The notes beneath the pieces were generated by a model, which saw nothing but the letters and a program-made list of their open reading frames with translations, did no database searches and was not told the DNA's origin. The translations under genes and the position numbers were made by a program. DNA of 64,000 nucleotides, from contig OX411545.1 of assembly GCA_948146395.1 (NCBI GenBank), positions 24,631,526 through 24,695,525 on the forward strand, written 5' to 3'. Source of the stretch: Fragum whitleyi. Its lineage: Eukaryota; Mollusca; Bivalvia; Cardiida; Cardiidae. The first letter of the stretch is position 1, and each line of letters starts with the position of its first letter. Below, one piece after another: positions 12,168 through 24,026 of this stretch.

Positions 12168-13189
12168 ACCTGTTTCAGAGAAAAACCAATAATCTACTAT
12201 ATAACTTTATCTTATATTCTCAGGAAAATTCATAATCAATAATTAAATTTTAGTTTGGTCCATCGAAATTCGGTCATTCTGATTGGATGAAAATCGGATT
12301 TATTTATACATGAAAGCAATTTTGAGTACGCATCTATATTGTAAGCTGCCGCAGAAAATAGTCCCTTTAGAAATCTCTTTCTTTTTCAACAAATCTTACC
12401 ATTTTTGCTTTTTGATATTAATTATCAAAGACGAAGTGAATATTACTTGATTTTATGGAGGAATGAAACAAAAAAAACCCTAATCAAGTGTATTCATACT
12501 GTGCGATTAGGTTTTTTAGTTTCATACTTCATTGAAATTAAAAGAAACTCTCTTCATCTCATGATGATAATTTTGATAGGACAAAATAGGGTCACAAGTT
12601 GTCTCTTTTTTCTACGTAGTTACTTTATTAAAAGAAAAAAAAAAACTCGAAATAATGGATTTTTTTTATTGTTATAATTATTATGGTCGCACAGTTCTGT
12701 TAAAAATACATCATTATGCATCTGACTTTCCATTGTTCAAGTTAGAAATTATATATTTGCATCCATGTAAAAAATTTAAACTTTAATAGTGATTCTGTTG
12801 AAGCGTTTTATCGCATGAAATTTCACACAATGGTATAGGTTGAAATTATTGACATGACTTGACCTTTATGCAATGAACAAATTAACCAATGAATACACTT
12901 ATCATCGAGGTTAGTCGCAAGCCTTCGAAAAACATCGTAAATCCGCGGAGGGTATGGGTTTTAAATATTGTTTGTATAACCTAATTTAGTACCTATACAC
13001 ATTGTATGACAGTGTGGTCGAGAGGTCTAGTCTGATAAATACACTTACAGGGGTCAAGGGTTCAAAACAGCTTTTATCCCACTTTTTTTTTCTTCATTCT
13101 GATAGTCCTATTTGACTAGATTTTGAATGACAAGTAACTTTTTTTGCACTGCCGCATTTCAATTATCACATACTATCTCCTGGACTCAA
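12168..13189. other. No gene seen; weak tRNA-like trace at 13009-13073
   Basis: Near 13013 a GTGTGGTCGAGAGGTCTAG string followed by GGGTTCAAAAC resembles a type II tRNA (Ser/Leu-like) A and B box pair with poor stems. It is probably a decayed tRNA-derived repeat. Nothing else is recognised. Confidence 0.3.
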
Positions 13190-13420
13190 ATATGGAAAAC
13201 ACACGTCGTTATTAAATGGTCTTGAGGGCAAATTTGGTTGATAGTCGAAGACCTATGTTAGATGAGCAACTGGAGGATCGGAAGAGTTGTCGTGGTAGTA
13301 TTCGTAGGAAAAAAATCAGATATCCATAGCTAGGTGCTCCAGCCGTGCAATAAAATATTTTTTTTTTTTAAAGTAGTCGTTAAACCCCATTCAAACAAAC
13401 AAAACAAACAAACAAAAAAG
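13190..13420 (+). repeat. SINE-1 copy, body and tail
   Basis: It has GAGCAACTGGAGGATCGG, TAGGTGCTCCAGCCG, a T run and the tail ACCCCATTCAAACAAAC that marks the 3' end of the family. Confidence 0.6.
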
Positions 13421-15102
13421 AAAAAAAGAATCTAACGGGCAATGTTTTTAAACAATTAGCATATGACGTACCGCAAATCTCTTTGAGAATCGCGGGATAA
13501 TCAACATTATCCAAAAGAAAAAAAAATCGCTTGAAACCTAGAGGAAAAATAATCATCCTGCTGCAGTGATTCGAACCACTGTCTTTCGACCTGTTATGCC
13601 TTCCTCTTTTCAAGTTCAGTAACAAGTGTCTACTCACAACGGTGTCATTTAATAGGTAATTATTATGAAACTTGATTCACGAAGTTAAACGATATTTAAC
13701 GGAGATGCCATGCGACAACCAGTCAAGCATGTAATTAATGCTTACAAAGGTTACGGTCAGTCATGTCAATGATTTCGCTCTATAGGATAGTTAATGTAAA
13801 GTTAAAACGTGTGTTTCTCTTTCCTCAGAATTGCATAGAAAAGTAGATAGTTTTCCTAGAAAGTAAAGTTACCGCTAAAATGCAACAACGAGGCGCTTCC
13901 TGGAGAAAAGCAATCGTGTCTCGTTTTAAAAATTGCATCTGAACCAAGTTTATTATTACTTTTACCAACATTTTCGATGCGGTTTAGAAAGGAATACTCT
14001 AAGACTGGTAAATAACTGTCAATAAATACGCACTGCCACTCAGCGGCAATTTATCAATTTTGTTCGGTATAACCGGACGGTGTCCGATCCAACCGGTTCT
14101 ATGGTGTGAATATTTCTTTTACCGTTTGAAGCAAATTAGATTAAAACCGTGGACTCTATTGCGATGACAGAGTTGTTTTTAAAAAAAAAAATCCCAAAAT
14201 GTCAATTTTTCGGTGGTACGTGACGGACATATTATCGAAAGGACCAAGTCTTATGTTGATTCAATCATTCTGTGAGAGCATGAATCAAATTGGACTATAG
14301 CAGTAGACTCTTATGCTATAACGAGCATATTGTGATTAAATTACCTTAATGTCAAACTTTTCCTTTGATGTTTGACAAACTTATTGCGAACGAAAATATT
14401 CTGATGTTAGTATGACCATAATGCGAAAGTTTGAAGTAAATCGGAATGAAATTTTGGACTCTTTGTGGAAAATGAGTTAAAGTTAATAGACGGACGGACA
14501 GGTGGGAAATCATTGCTAGAATAGCTAATAAATGCCATTCAAATAAATCAAACAAAAGAAATGTGTTCTATAAAGAATCTGTAACCTTTTTCAGTGCTGT
14601 AGATACTATGCGGTAACGCTCTCTGTCATGCACCTAACTCATATTATATATATTTTTTCGATTTGTTTTAGTTGTGATAATCGGGGAAAAATATAACCAA
14701 TTTACTCAATTATAAAACTTGTTTGAGATTGCATAAAATTTCAATATGAAACCCAATATAAAAGCTCTTAATCCCTTTACTTTGGAAAATGACACACATC
14801 GCTTCCAATTTTCATTTAATCTGCGAAATTCTAGTTATTTGCATGATAATGTATGAAATTGAATTATTATGCGGAATATCAGACTGTATATGCTTCACTG
14901 TTGTCTTTTTTTACATTCGATGGATGAAAGATCACATATTATTTTAAAAGGCGTAGCTTTTTCTGTTTTCCTTAAGTACAGGAACCGTGACTGTTTTCAT
15001 AACGAATCCTTAACACGTTTTCGTACAGAGGTATTTGTCCGTTGACATTTCTCATAGGATGATTTCTAAATAATTACAGTGACAAATACAAGATGGCTGT
15101 TA
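13421..15102. other. No gene seen; inverted tRNA-like fragment at 13557-13625
   Basis: The - strand of 13557-13625 has AGGCATAACAGGTCGAAAG then AGTGGTTCGAATCACTG (B box), another SINE head. At 14525 CCATTCAAATAAATC may be a SINE-1 tail. Otherwise featureless. Confidence 0.4.
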
Positions 15103-15103
15103 A

Positions 15104-15542
15104 CAGTTAATTACATCGTGAAATTGACATTAAACTCAATCAAAACCACTCTAAATCACTCACTCAGCGCTCCTTTCATTCATTCCAAACACTCACTCAA
15201 AAAATTCCAAAACGCTCCGAACTCACTGAAAAACATATAAAAACAACTTCGTTCAAAATAAAAATAGCTGGGGAAAAAATCGGGATTTCACTCAATTAAT
15301 TGAAATTGTAAGCGTCTGATAGGTTTTTGAAGAAAAAGGAAGTTATCTTTAAAACTTGTATGCATATTTTATTAAAGGGAGGTAATCAATATTGCTAATT
15401 TTGTTCATCCTGAACAAAATTTGCAATACTGGATTACCTCCCATTAAATTCACTCAAAACTCGCTCCACATACTCATTCAATTTCATTCCTAAATCATTC
15501 CATTATCATTCACCTTGTCAATGTCACGATGATGTTAACAGT
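15104..15542 (-). mobile_element. MITE-A copy 3, complete
   Basis: It starts CAGTTAATTACATCGTG and ends GATGATGTTAACAGTA. The central palindrome near 15380-15440 carries arms ATTGC/GCAAT (TG state). Subterminal CATTCATTCCAAACACTCAC motifs are clear. Confidence 0.85.
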
Positions 15543-15829
15543 AGAAGTTCGTTTCAGTGTATAACCTTGTCCTATCACGAATAGCTATCAGAGATCCATC
15601 ACACATCTGTAAGATCACATTCCAAATGTTATCAGAGGGTATCCATAAAATATTTTTTAACGTTCAAAATGTTGTTAATGTGATAAAATGAATCTGAATC
15701 TGAATCTCGATTTAATTTGAGACAAGCTGATCTTAACCTCACCAAGAATGGAAAAGTTATTTAGCTCGCCAAGGGTCGGTTAATAATATTTCTATGTAGA
15801 CTCGGTTAAAATTAGATTGTCTGATGTAA

Positions 15830-16210
15830 AATCTTATGATAGATCCCGTATATTCCTTACCTGTATCTAGTAAAAATATTTATCTTATAACTATACAATT
15901 ATCCGTGTGATAACATCCCGTATGATATTTTTTTATGATATCACAAAGTTATTTTTAGAACAATGCTATATGCGGTTATTTTTAGAAACTTTCATGACAG
16001 TTAGAAACATCGACGAAAACAAGACAAATAGAGGTTATAAGATAAATATAATACGTATTTAGTGTATTGTTTGAAAAAAAAATCTAACTCGTAAATGAAA
16101 ATTGATAATTGTCTCGGCAGAGCCTCGACAATGATCAATTCTCCCAACCGCGTTAGATTTTTTTTTTCATACAAAACACTAAGTATGTATTACATATACA
16201 TGTACTACAA
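15830..16210 (-). repeat. Foldback family C, full copy, inverted
   Basis: It begins with the AT-rich tail (TGATAACATCCCGTATGATA) and ends with the palindromic head around GTCTCGGCAGAGCCTCGACA. Outer arms read ACGTATTTAGTGTATTG and AAACACTAAGTATGTAT. Confidence 0.75.
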
Positions 16211-16372
16211 TACATGTAATTTTGCTTGTCTATCTAAATACTTTTTCAGAATGACACTGTCACAATTGATTTTCCATCGAATTTTGCTGTTGGCTGTTCT
16301 GTGATATTGTATATGAAAACAGAAACTGTTGGCAGTACGAATGGGTAAAGATTTTTGTTCGTTAAATTGATA

Positions 16373-16809
16373 CAGTTAGTTACATCGTGAAATTGACATT
16401 CACCTCAATCAAAGCCGTTCTGAATCGCTCACTCAGCGCTCATTTCATTCATTCCAAACACTTACTCAAAATATTCAAAAACGCTCAAACCCACTGAAAA
16501 ATATAGAATCAACAATGCAATTCAAAATAAATTTTGATAAGGAAAAATCGCGATTTCACTGAGACAGTTAAACTGATAGCGTCTATTAGGTTCTCGAAGA
16601 AATAAGAAGCTATGTAAAGAACTAGTAGGCATTTTTTATTAAAGGGAGGTAATCAATATCGCTAATTTTGTTCATCCTGAACAAAATTTGCGATATAGGA
16701 TTACCTCCCATTAAATTCACTCAAAACTCGCTCCACACACTCATTTAATTTCATTTTCAAATCATTCCAAAATCATTCATGCTGTCGATTTCACGATGTT
16801 ATTAACTGT
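16373..16809 (-). mobile_element. MITE-A copy 4, complete
   Basis: TA is present at both ends (TA|CAGTTAGTTACATCGTG and GATGTTATTAACTG|TA). The palindrome arms are ATCGC/GCGAT (CG state). It is closest to copy 18, sharing GGTTCTCGAAGAAATAAG and GAACTAGTA. Confidence 0.9.
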
Positions 16810-17040
16810 AGCCTTTTACTGTCAATCTTACTTTAGTGGTCCCTCCTGTGTTCCATACACGCGAGCGTTGAACATACATTGCCAAGTGATTTGTATCTAA
16901 TGCATGTATGAAACTTTAGGCGTTCGCTCATGCTTCGTTATCATAGACGCAGAATCGCTCTGTAAATCGGACATTTGAAATGAGCAGTAATTGTAAACAG
17001 ACCTTAAACACGTAACAGTTAAGAACATCGCGAAATTGAC

Positions 17041-17163
17041 AAGGCTCATTGGTTAGCGCATTGATCTTGTAAACCAATTATTTGAATATTGTTGTCCGCG
17101 TGGGTTCGAGGCCGGCTCACGTCGGATATTTTTCAGCTATGCTCCGGTTGAGGACAGTTCGTA
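17041..17163 (+). repeat. tRNA-Thr-like SINE unit 1
   Basis: GGCTCATTGGTTAGCGCAT matches a tRNA A box, the anticodon loop reads CTTGTAA (TGT, threonine-like), and GTGGGTTCGAGGC is the B box. The variable region is expanded, so it is not a functional tRNA. A body ending GGTTGAGGACAGTTCGT follows. Confidence 0.65.
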
Positions 17164-17395
17164 CATACCATGGGGGCTCGTCTGAGATTGGCCATTTAGC
17201 CATTTTTGTTGGCATTGCGCCGACTTGGTTAGTTCAGAAAGCACATTACTGCCTAGATAGGCTTATCGTCATCAATATATGATCACTCTTAATGGGGAGT
17301 GTGTTATGGGTGACCATTCTCACCACTGTCCTACATAGTTTCGTAGGTTTAAACACAATATCTGACACCTACCCGCGCCAGCGAATGTCTTCTGT

Positions 17396-17516
17396 GGCTC
17401 ATTGGTTAGCGCATTCGTCTTATAAACCAGTTATTTGAATATTGTTGTCCGCGTGGGTTCGAGGCTTGCTCACGACGGATATTTTTCAGCTATGCTTCGG
17501 TTGAGGACAGTTCGTG
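17396..17516 (+). repeat. tRNA-Thr-like SINE unit 2
   Basis: It repeats unit 1 almost base for base (GGCTCATTGGTTAGCGCAT to GGTTGAGGACAGTTCGT) 355 bp downstream. The anticodon loop is changed to CTTATAA. Both units sit inside MITE-A copy 5. Confidence 0.65.
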
Positions 17517-18110
17517 CGTATCAATTGAATGAGGTTGTGGAGCGACTTTGTAATATTATGTAAGGGAGATGATTCAATAACGCTAATTACGCCCCAAGTT
17601 GGACGAAATTGGCGATATTTCATAACTCATTATGAAAAATCTACTTATTTTCCAATATGTGTGTCTTCATGTACCGATCAGACGCTTTAAAATTCACATC
17701 AGCCAAAAACAGCGGAATATTTTGATGGTTGTCATTGAAATATTTAATCGTTTTGAATGACTTACAATTACAAATTCTTATCAATTACGGAGCGTGAGGT
17801 TATTTGAGTGAGTGTTTTGAATGAATGAATGAATGAATAAATGGAGCGCTGGGTGAGCGACTTGGAATGGTTTTGATCGAGGTGAATATCAATTTCTCGA
17901 CGTTACTAACTGTATACTGTGTCAATCATATAAGAGTATTGGGATTAAAAGTATAAACTATTATAATCCTTTGTCGAAGATCCTCTTTTATAAAAGTTCT
18001 ACCAAGACTTCTCTAGTTTATATCATTTTCGTTTGGCCCAACTCGTTCCCATCCAATAATCAGAGCTACAGATAGAGAGGGATTTTTGATTTTAGACCTA
18101 AGTATAAATA

Positions 18111-18459
18111 CAGTAAAACTTGTGTTAAGCGACCGCTTAAGGGACCACCAAAAAGCGGTCGTTAACGGGAATGGTCGCTTAATACGAAATACCATGATAA
18201 ATGTTGCATTTTCATTTTCAAAGCATTTATAGTTTATCGATCCAGTTGTACTGAATCCTGTGCTGTTCGAATCAATTAGAATCGTCTTATTGAGACGATT
18301 CTAATGGGTTCCAACAACATAGGATTCAACAAAAACCAACTTTTCGTTAAGAATGGCCTCTTTGTCAGAGATTTTGCTTACGTTGAAGGAAGTTTTTATG
18401 GTGGTCGCTTAATAAAATTGGTCGCTTTATACACGTGGTCGCTCGAGCAATATCGACTG
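18111..18459 (+). mobile_element. MITE-S copy 1, Tc1/mariner-like
   Basis: TA|CAGTAAAACTTGTG at the left and TATCGACTG|TA at the right fit Tc1/mariner ends with a TA target. The recurrent string is GTGGTCGCTTAA and relatives (AAGCGACC, GGTCGCT). An internal perfect palindrome TTAGAATCGTCT/AGACGATTCTAA lies at about 18277-18304. No transposase. Confidence 0.8.
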
Positions 18460-18789
18460 TATAGCACAAACCCTATGTCGTTGTTACTCATTGGAATCGT
18501 CTTGTCAAGAATATTCAAATGAGTACCAACAAACTAGGATTTCATTTAGATAAAGAGATATAAGACAAATCACACTTTTGAATCCACCTCACGTATTTAT
18601 ATTGTGTGATTTGGTTTTTAGTTTCACACCTCCATCGAATCAACAAATAATCTTTTCATACCTTAAATGCATTTGAACTCATTGGAACACTCATGAATTT
18701 ATAGAAAATTGGGAACTGTGACCAGAAAAAGAACTTCAGTGATTCGGTCCTACGGTAAGTATGCTAAAACTATTGCAAACGTTCAACAG

Positions 18790-18835
18790 TGGTACCCCGC
18801 TTTGCAGTTAGTTCATGTGAAAAGACGGGTACCAT
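18790..18835. repeat. Hairpin family E, short copy
   Basis: GGTACCCCGCTTTGCAG faces AAAAGACGGGTACC across a short spacer. It matches the core of the larger hairpin at 2632-2762. Confidence 0.5.
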
Positions 18836-19440
18836 TTCTCAATCGTCCTCACATACAATGTTTTCATCAAGAACACGAAAAATGAAAGGTACTGACCCAT
18901 TTCTTTTTCGCTGAAAAAAGTAATTGTACACTCTTTGACTCGACCATTTTAATAAAAGAAGCGTCATTAATATTAATAGTAAAATTAATATCCTCGAAAC
19001 TCTTACCATGCTTAATGACAAAATAACTATTCGAAAATTAATCATTTGAGCTATATATCATTAACCATGAAATTATACTAGTCATAAAAGTAAGCAAGAC
19101 ACTGAAAACATTGAAGTAATTAGGACAGTTGGTTATTGGTAATTGCATTGAAGTATGAAACTATCAATGCAGTCACACCGTATGATCCGCGATGCACAAG
19201 TTTGATTAAGTTTTTAGCATCAAACCTAGATAAAGAAAAACACTATATTCATATCTTGTAAGTTAATAAAATAAAGTATCATATGTAAAAAAATATGTCC
19301 AATTACAGACGAATTAATTCACGAACTACCTTGTGCGCAAGCTTACAAAATAGCTGCGTTCTCAAAATTGAGACCAAACTCTCGTAAGCTCAACTGGATA
19401 TTTGAACTCGAGCGCTGGCTGGCTAGAGACAATTGTTCCG

Positions 19441-19790
19441 GTGTTCTCCTAGAGGATATTGAATGAGTGGTCTTTGAATACCTAAGTTTTTAAACGAGTG
19501 ACCTACAAACAAATAAAAACGAGGCTGCGCCGAGTTTTCTGATTTAGGAGGCGAGTTTAACCTAATCTGTTGTCACGAAGCGAGGACATTGCGATATTTA
19601 TCGATTATTCTGCGAATCAAATAATGCCTTTCGCGAAATGACGCCAGCAAATGCTTAATGAAATATGCATAACAAAAATTACGTTGCTTTGCGTTCTTAG
19701 CTCATTTTCAAAGTAATTCCACTAGTGTAATAACAGACGTGTAATATCAAAGATATTCAACGGCTTTATTTTACACGTAGATCGTATTAT
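19441..19790 (+). repeat. Repeat family D, copy a
   Basis: GGATATTGAATGAGTGGTC, CGAGGCTGCGCCGAGTTTT, CCACTAGTGTAATAAC and GTGTAATATCAA appear in this order; the same order appears inverted at 32210-32620. Fragments occur at 29310-29425, 44040-44110 and 45065-45140. No coding capacity. Confidence 0.65.
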
Positions 19791-20319
19791 AAATAAAGTT
19801 ACTTCGATCCATGAAGTTGCTCGAAACTGTATCAATCGTTTCTTTGACAATTCATGATTTATACATTATAATGCGTTAACGCTACAGACATTATTGTTAA
19901 ATAAGAAGAAATATTTACGAGGGCTGTCCCAGGAGTTGGTGAACTTTTGCGATAAATTTTATATCAAACGTCCGATGAAACAGAAAATTACAAGTAATAA
20001 TGATTAATATTTATTTCTTTATTCTGGTGTAATTGCAGAGGGTTATGTCTAGTACCCGCAAAGATATAAATAAAAACTTGACATTAGTTAATTGTTTAAA
20101 CGCAACTTTATCATACATCAAACGTCGTTTCAAATCTGAATCACTTCTTACCGAAGTAGTGCCCTTACCTGCCCTGTGGACAACGAACAAAGAATCGTTT
20201 CTCAAAACATATCTCAAAGCAATATTTCATAACTGCGCTCTGCGTAATGCCATTGGTTTGAAACTACACATGATTTAACTCCAAGGTTGGCTGCTTTCAA
20301 CAACGTTATTTTTATATCA

Positions 20320-21420
20320 ATATTTTCTGAATTAATCGGCCGATTTTCACGAAAAAAGTTTCATTTTGAAAGTCCAAGAACGCCCGAGCTATTCTTTTAA
20401 TTTCTGTGAACATTCAATTAGAGAAATAGGCCCGAAACGCTAACTTATTTGCGAATTTTTAGATTTGACGTTCCTTTTTTTCATTTTATTTTTTGCAAAT
20501 AAGTAGAAATTTCTCAAAAATTTCGTCCGATGACCTATGCTGTTTTTTTGTTATTTTGTAGCGAAAAGAATATGCTTTGCATTAATCAAATAAAAATTAT
20601 ATGTCTTCGAGTTAGATTTTTATTAAATTCGTTTTTGTGAAGTTGTTGGAACGGTTTTCGTCGAATTCGACGTCGCACCAAAACCAATGGCGCCAATCTC
20701 CGTGCAATTACGTATTCTAAAATATTTGAAATTAAGGTTTATCGTAAAATATATGATTCCAAAGTATTAAATCTGAATGTGATTTTAGGAAATACAAAAA
20801 TTTACCTAAGTTTTATCCATTTAAAAAGACAGCTTTTGTGAACATTGGACGCGACGTTGAAATATCCTTTGACATGCGATATCTTCGCGGAATCGAATTT
20901 TACAAAAAATCTAACCCGAAGACACATGTTTTTTATTTCAAATTTCTTCAGTGGGATGGTTTGGCAGCAACATATCTAAATTTCAGAATAGGTCACCGGA
21001 CAAAATTTCGAGAAAAGGGCAATATTTCTAGTGACTGTACTCGGAAACAGCAACGCAGAAGGCATTAACATTTAATACGTTACACTTAATTGTATTTTCT
21101 TACACTTATATCTTCATATCAATAAAACATAACACAGGACGTCTTTAAACGAAGCAAATGGCGTTTACGGGATGAAATTCGGTTCACTATTTCCGAAAAA
21201 ATGGACAATTACTGATTTTGGTCCCTAAAATAGGGGTCGGTCCATTGATGACGTCATGACGTCAACTCTACGTTATGAAGCTCCTTATTATGACCGAAAT
21301 ATGAAAGCGGGTACATGAAAGTTCAGTTTTATCGCATAAGGTATGATTTGCAGACAATTTAAAATTTGGACCAAAAATGGCCCTCTATGTGTCCGCAGTT
21401 ACCTTAAGTATTGTAATTAA
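20320..21420 (+). repeat. Dispersed repeat R1, copy b
   Basis: It matches copy a (670-1370) from GGCCGATTTTCACGAAAAAA to GGTCACCGGACA. Beyond that it continues through a CRE-like TGATGACGTCATGACGTCA near 21247 to the right edge CGCAGTTACCTTAA, the inverse of the left edge of copy a. Confidence 0.65.
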
Positions 21421-22237
21421 TGACGTTCAAACATCTACCATATAAGATTCGTAAGTAACAATATTTGTAGCGCGCCGACCACACCTGCCGGAAGTGTCTT
21501 TTTTATATCTGTTAGGCTACGGGTAAGAAGGGTGATTCCTCTCCCCAGGAGGAATTTACGGGACTATGATTTTTAAGGCGCACTGTCTACCGTCTACCGA
21601 GCATATTCTAGAAGTCTGCAACTTGGCGTGGCAGTTAGGGCTTTAACCCTTTGCTGTTTAATCCCTGCTTTTTACGTGCCTGTGATTTTATGATTGAGAA
21701 AACATTGTGAAAAAAAGAAGAAATTGCTTCTGACAAGCAATTTCTTCTTTTTCCACACTATTTTCTACCCTACAGAATGGTTATTTTTCAACTTAAATCC
21801 ACTTTAAATTGTCGTCTGCAAAATCTTTGAATTTGACAGGTCCAAAATTTTGTAAAACAGGAAAGGGTTAAGGGCTTAATGAGGTCAAAAGTCATCCAGT
21901 GCACTCTAATTTAAATCAAAGCCTTAGGTAAAAAATTGATATTTATTAAGTTGAATTAATCATTTCTTTGGGTCTTTTCAACATAATTCAATACCCAAAA
22001 CATTATTGTAAATATGAAACATATTGGTGTGATTTTCAGAGAGGCTTACAGCAAATCAAAGCACGGAGTGTACCGAAAAAACGATAACTTTCTTTGCTAG
22101 TTAAGACTTTAATAAAATTTAAAAAGATTGTTTCTGGTTTTAAGAATGCTAGAGGATACTTTGAAGCATACAAACAAAGTTTATTAGACATTGCTTAGTT
22201 GAATTTTGTTAAATGATAATAAAAGCAATGACACGAG
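21421..22237. other. No gene seen apart from a hairpin
   Basis: The only structure is the perfect hairpin at 21707-21758. The remaining sequence has chance frames only. Confidence 0.4.
21707..21758. repeat. Near-perfect 18-23-bp stem hairpin
   Basis: AGAAGAAATTGCTT pairs with AAGCAATTTCTTCT across a 5-base loop CTGAC, extended by A/T and GTG/CAC pairs. The stem length is close to a small-RNA precursor, but no transcription evidence exists; it may be a decayed foldback. Confidence 0.7.
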
Positions 22238-22613
22238 CCTCACTCAGCGCTCCATTCATTCCAAACACTCACTTAAACCATGCTTCAAAATCACCGAAAC
22301 AAATAAGATCAACAACTACATTCGAAAGAAAAATATGGCTAGACACAATTGCGATTTCACTGACATAATTGGAATCGTAAGCGTCTAATCGGTTCTTGAA
22401 GAAATAGGAATCTATTTACAGAACTTGTATGCATATTTTATAACAGTAAAATCGGAGTAAAATCGCTTATTTTCTTCAGTTTGAACAAAATTAGCGATAT
22501 CTGATTACCTCCCTTTGATTTCACTCAAAACTCGCTCCACACACTCGTTCAATATTATTTCAATGCTTTCCAAAATCATTCATTTTATCAATATCATGAT
22601 GTTCTTAACCGTA
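22238..22613 (-). mobile_element. MITE-A copy 6, left-truncated
   Basis: It starts inside the subterminal region (CACTCAGCGCTCCATTCATT) and ends ATCATGATGTTCTTAACCG. Core arms are AATCGC/GCGAT (CG state). Confidence 0.75.
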
Positions 22614-22977
22614 ATGTTTGTTCTTTGGTTTGTTCAATATTTTGAACGCCATGATTACATGGATTAAATTCAATTAAAAGGTGATTCAAATTCCAAAAGT
22701 TTCAAGCCATTTTTGAATTTTGAAAACCAAAGCACTGAAATTACCGAAATATGACATTTTAGTGCTCATTAAGTTTTTTTACGCATACAAGTCTGGATTT
22801 TTTTAATGTACTTAAATTTCCTTATCATTGATTTCCTAAAGAATACTTTGAAGCAGGCAAATATAATTTGTACAAATCAACCACCCAACATTGCAAGTGA
22901 CGTCATTTTTTGTTTACTTTTCAAAGGCAATGTTGAAATTAAATTGATATTCAACCCACATTAGAACAAATATCGTA

Positions 22978-23037
22978 ATTAGCGCAGTCGGTAACGCACC
23001 CTTGCCTTAGTAAAGTGCTTCCGGGGTTCGTATCGGC
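22978..23037 (+). repeat. tRNA-like repeat head
   Basis: TTAGCGCAGTCGGTAACGC is a good A box and CCGGGGTTCGTATCGG a fair B box. Acceptor arms do not pair well, so it is probably a SINE head. Confidence 0.4.
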
Positions 23038-23391
23038 GCAAAAGAATGATTTTTTTTTCTTTTTCATAAATTCAAGATTCAAAACTTGATGCATTGGATT
23101 AATTAACATTAGCAATTTTACACGAAACGATTGTGAAAAAAATCGCTTTCCATTTTTGTTATGTTTATGAATACATGTGTATGAGTTAAAAATAGGAAAA
23201 TATGGAAATACTGACACATTCGTAGAGAAAATAAAAAAAAAATATTATAAAATGAAAAGATTTCTTACATATGTAACTAATAAATGTGTCAATTTTAAAA
23301 TAATGGAACTAATTATTTTTTATATTGAAAATACATGTACTCTAAAAAAAAAGATCATAATATGTAACAAAAATATGTCAAGGATCGGACA

Positions 23392-23476
23392 GAGTCTCGA
23401 ACCTCAATTTTAAATATCACTTTAATTTGATGGACGGAGACATATGTCCGAGCACACTAACTACCTGAGCTATTTT
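23392..23476 (-). repeat. tRNA-like repeat head
   Basis: On the - strand ATAGCTCAGGTAGTTAGTG gives an A box and GAGGTTCGAGACTC a B box, with an expanded central region. Confidence 0.4.
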
Positions 23477-24026
23477 CCAACTTGCAATATCATGTGTTTT
23501 TACTATTTATTAAACCTTATATATTTCACTTAGCAATGAAATAATAAACACATCTTGACGTCACTTGCAATGTTGGTCGGTCGGACTGTATATGTTTTTG
23601 TTATTTTAGCCTTGCTCAATTGTTGATATAAATTCTGGTATAAGCAAGCCATTGTGATAAATTCGCTAATTGCGTATCAGTAATGCCTTTTCTGTGGCTT
23701 GTTCAATATTCTGAACATCATTATTGAATCTAATTAAAATTGATTCAAATTCCAACTGATTAGATCGGTCAATGATTTTTGCTTGGTCTTAGATTAAAGA
23801 TATACAAAGAGTTTAGTGTAACCATCTCTTTTCTTAAGATTCATGTTGTTTCCTCCAAACCAAAGCCATAAGCCGGCTTCATCTATAAATGCATAAGAAT
23901 TACAGATGAAATGAAGTTAAAGTTTAACTCAAAATAACAAAAATCATGATCTCCTGTCTTAAGCATTAACATTTTGATTGAAAATGCAAATAGTACCTTT
24001 GTGAGAACAATAAGTCAAACAGGTCA

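Larger units (their letters stand above)
17016..17912 (+). mobile_element. MITE-A copy 5, split by a tRNA-derived insertion
   Basis: The left end CAGTTAAGAACATCGCG stops at 17040. About 480 bp of tRNA-like repeat follows, then the MITE resumes near 17524 with GAATGAGGTTGTGGAGCGA, passes a degraded palindrome, and ends CGACGTTACTAACTGTA. The nesting dates the tRNA-like repeat as the younger insertion. Confidence 0.75.
22614..24026. other. Gene-free stretch with two tRNA-like traces
   Basis: Two tRNA-like remnants lie at 22978-23037 and 23392-23476 and are listed separately. Short AT-rich frames between them (22951-23217 -, 23177-23413 +) are not supported as genes. Confidence 0.4.

Noticed and set aside
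19308..19465. Possible exon after TTACAG at 19308, open for 52 codons, as the missing lectin exon
   Set aside because: Its entry phase does not fit the donor at 9097, it has no galectin strand pattern, and its end overlaps repeat D.
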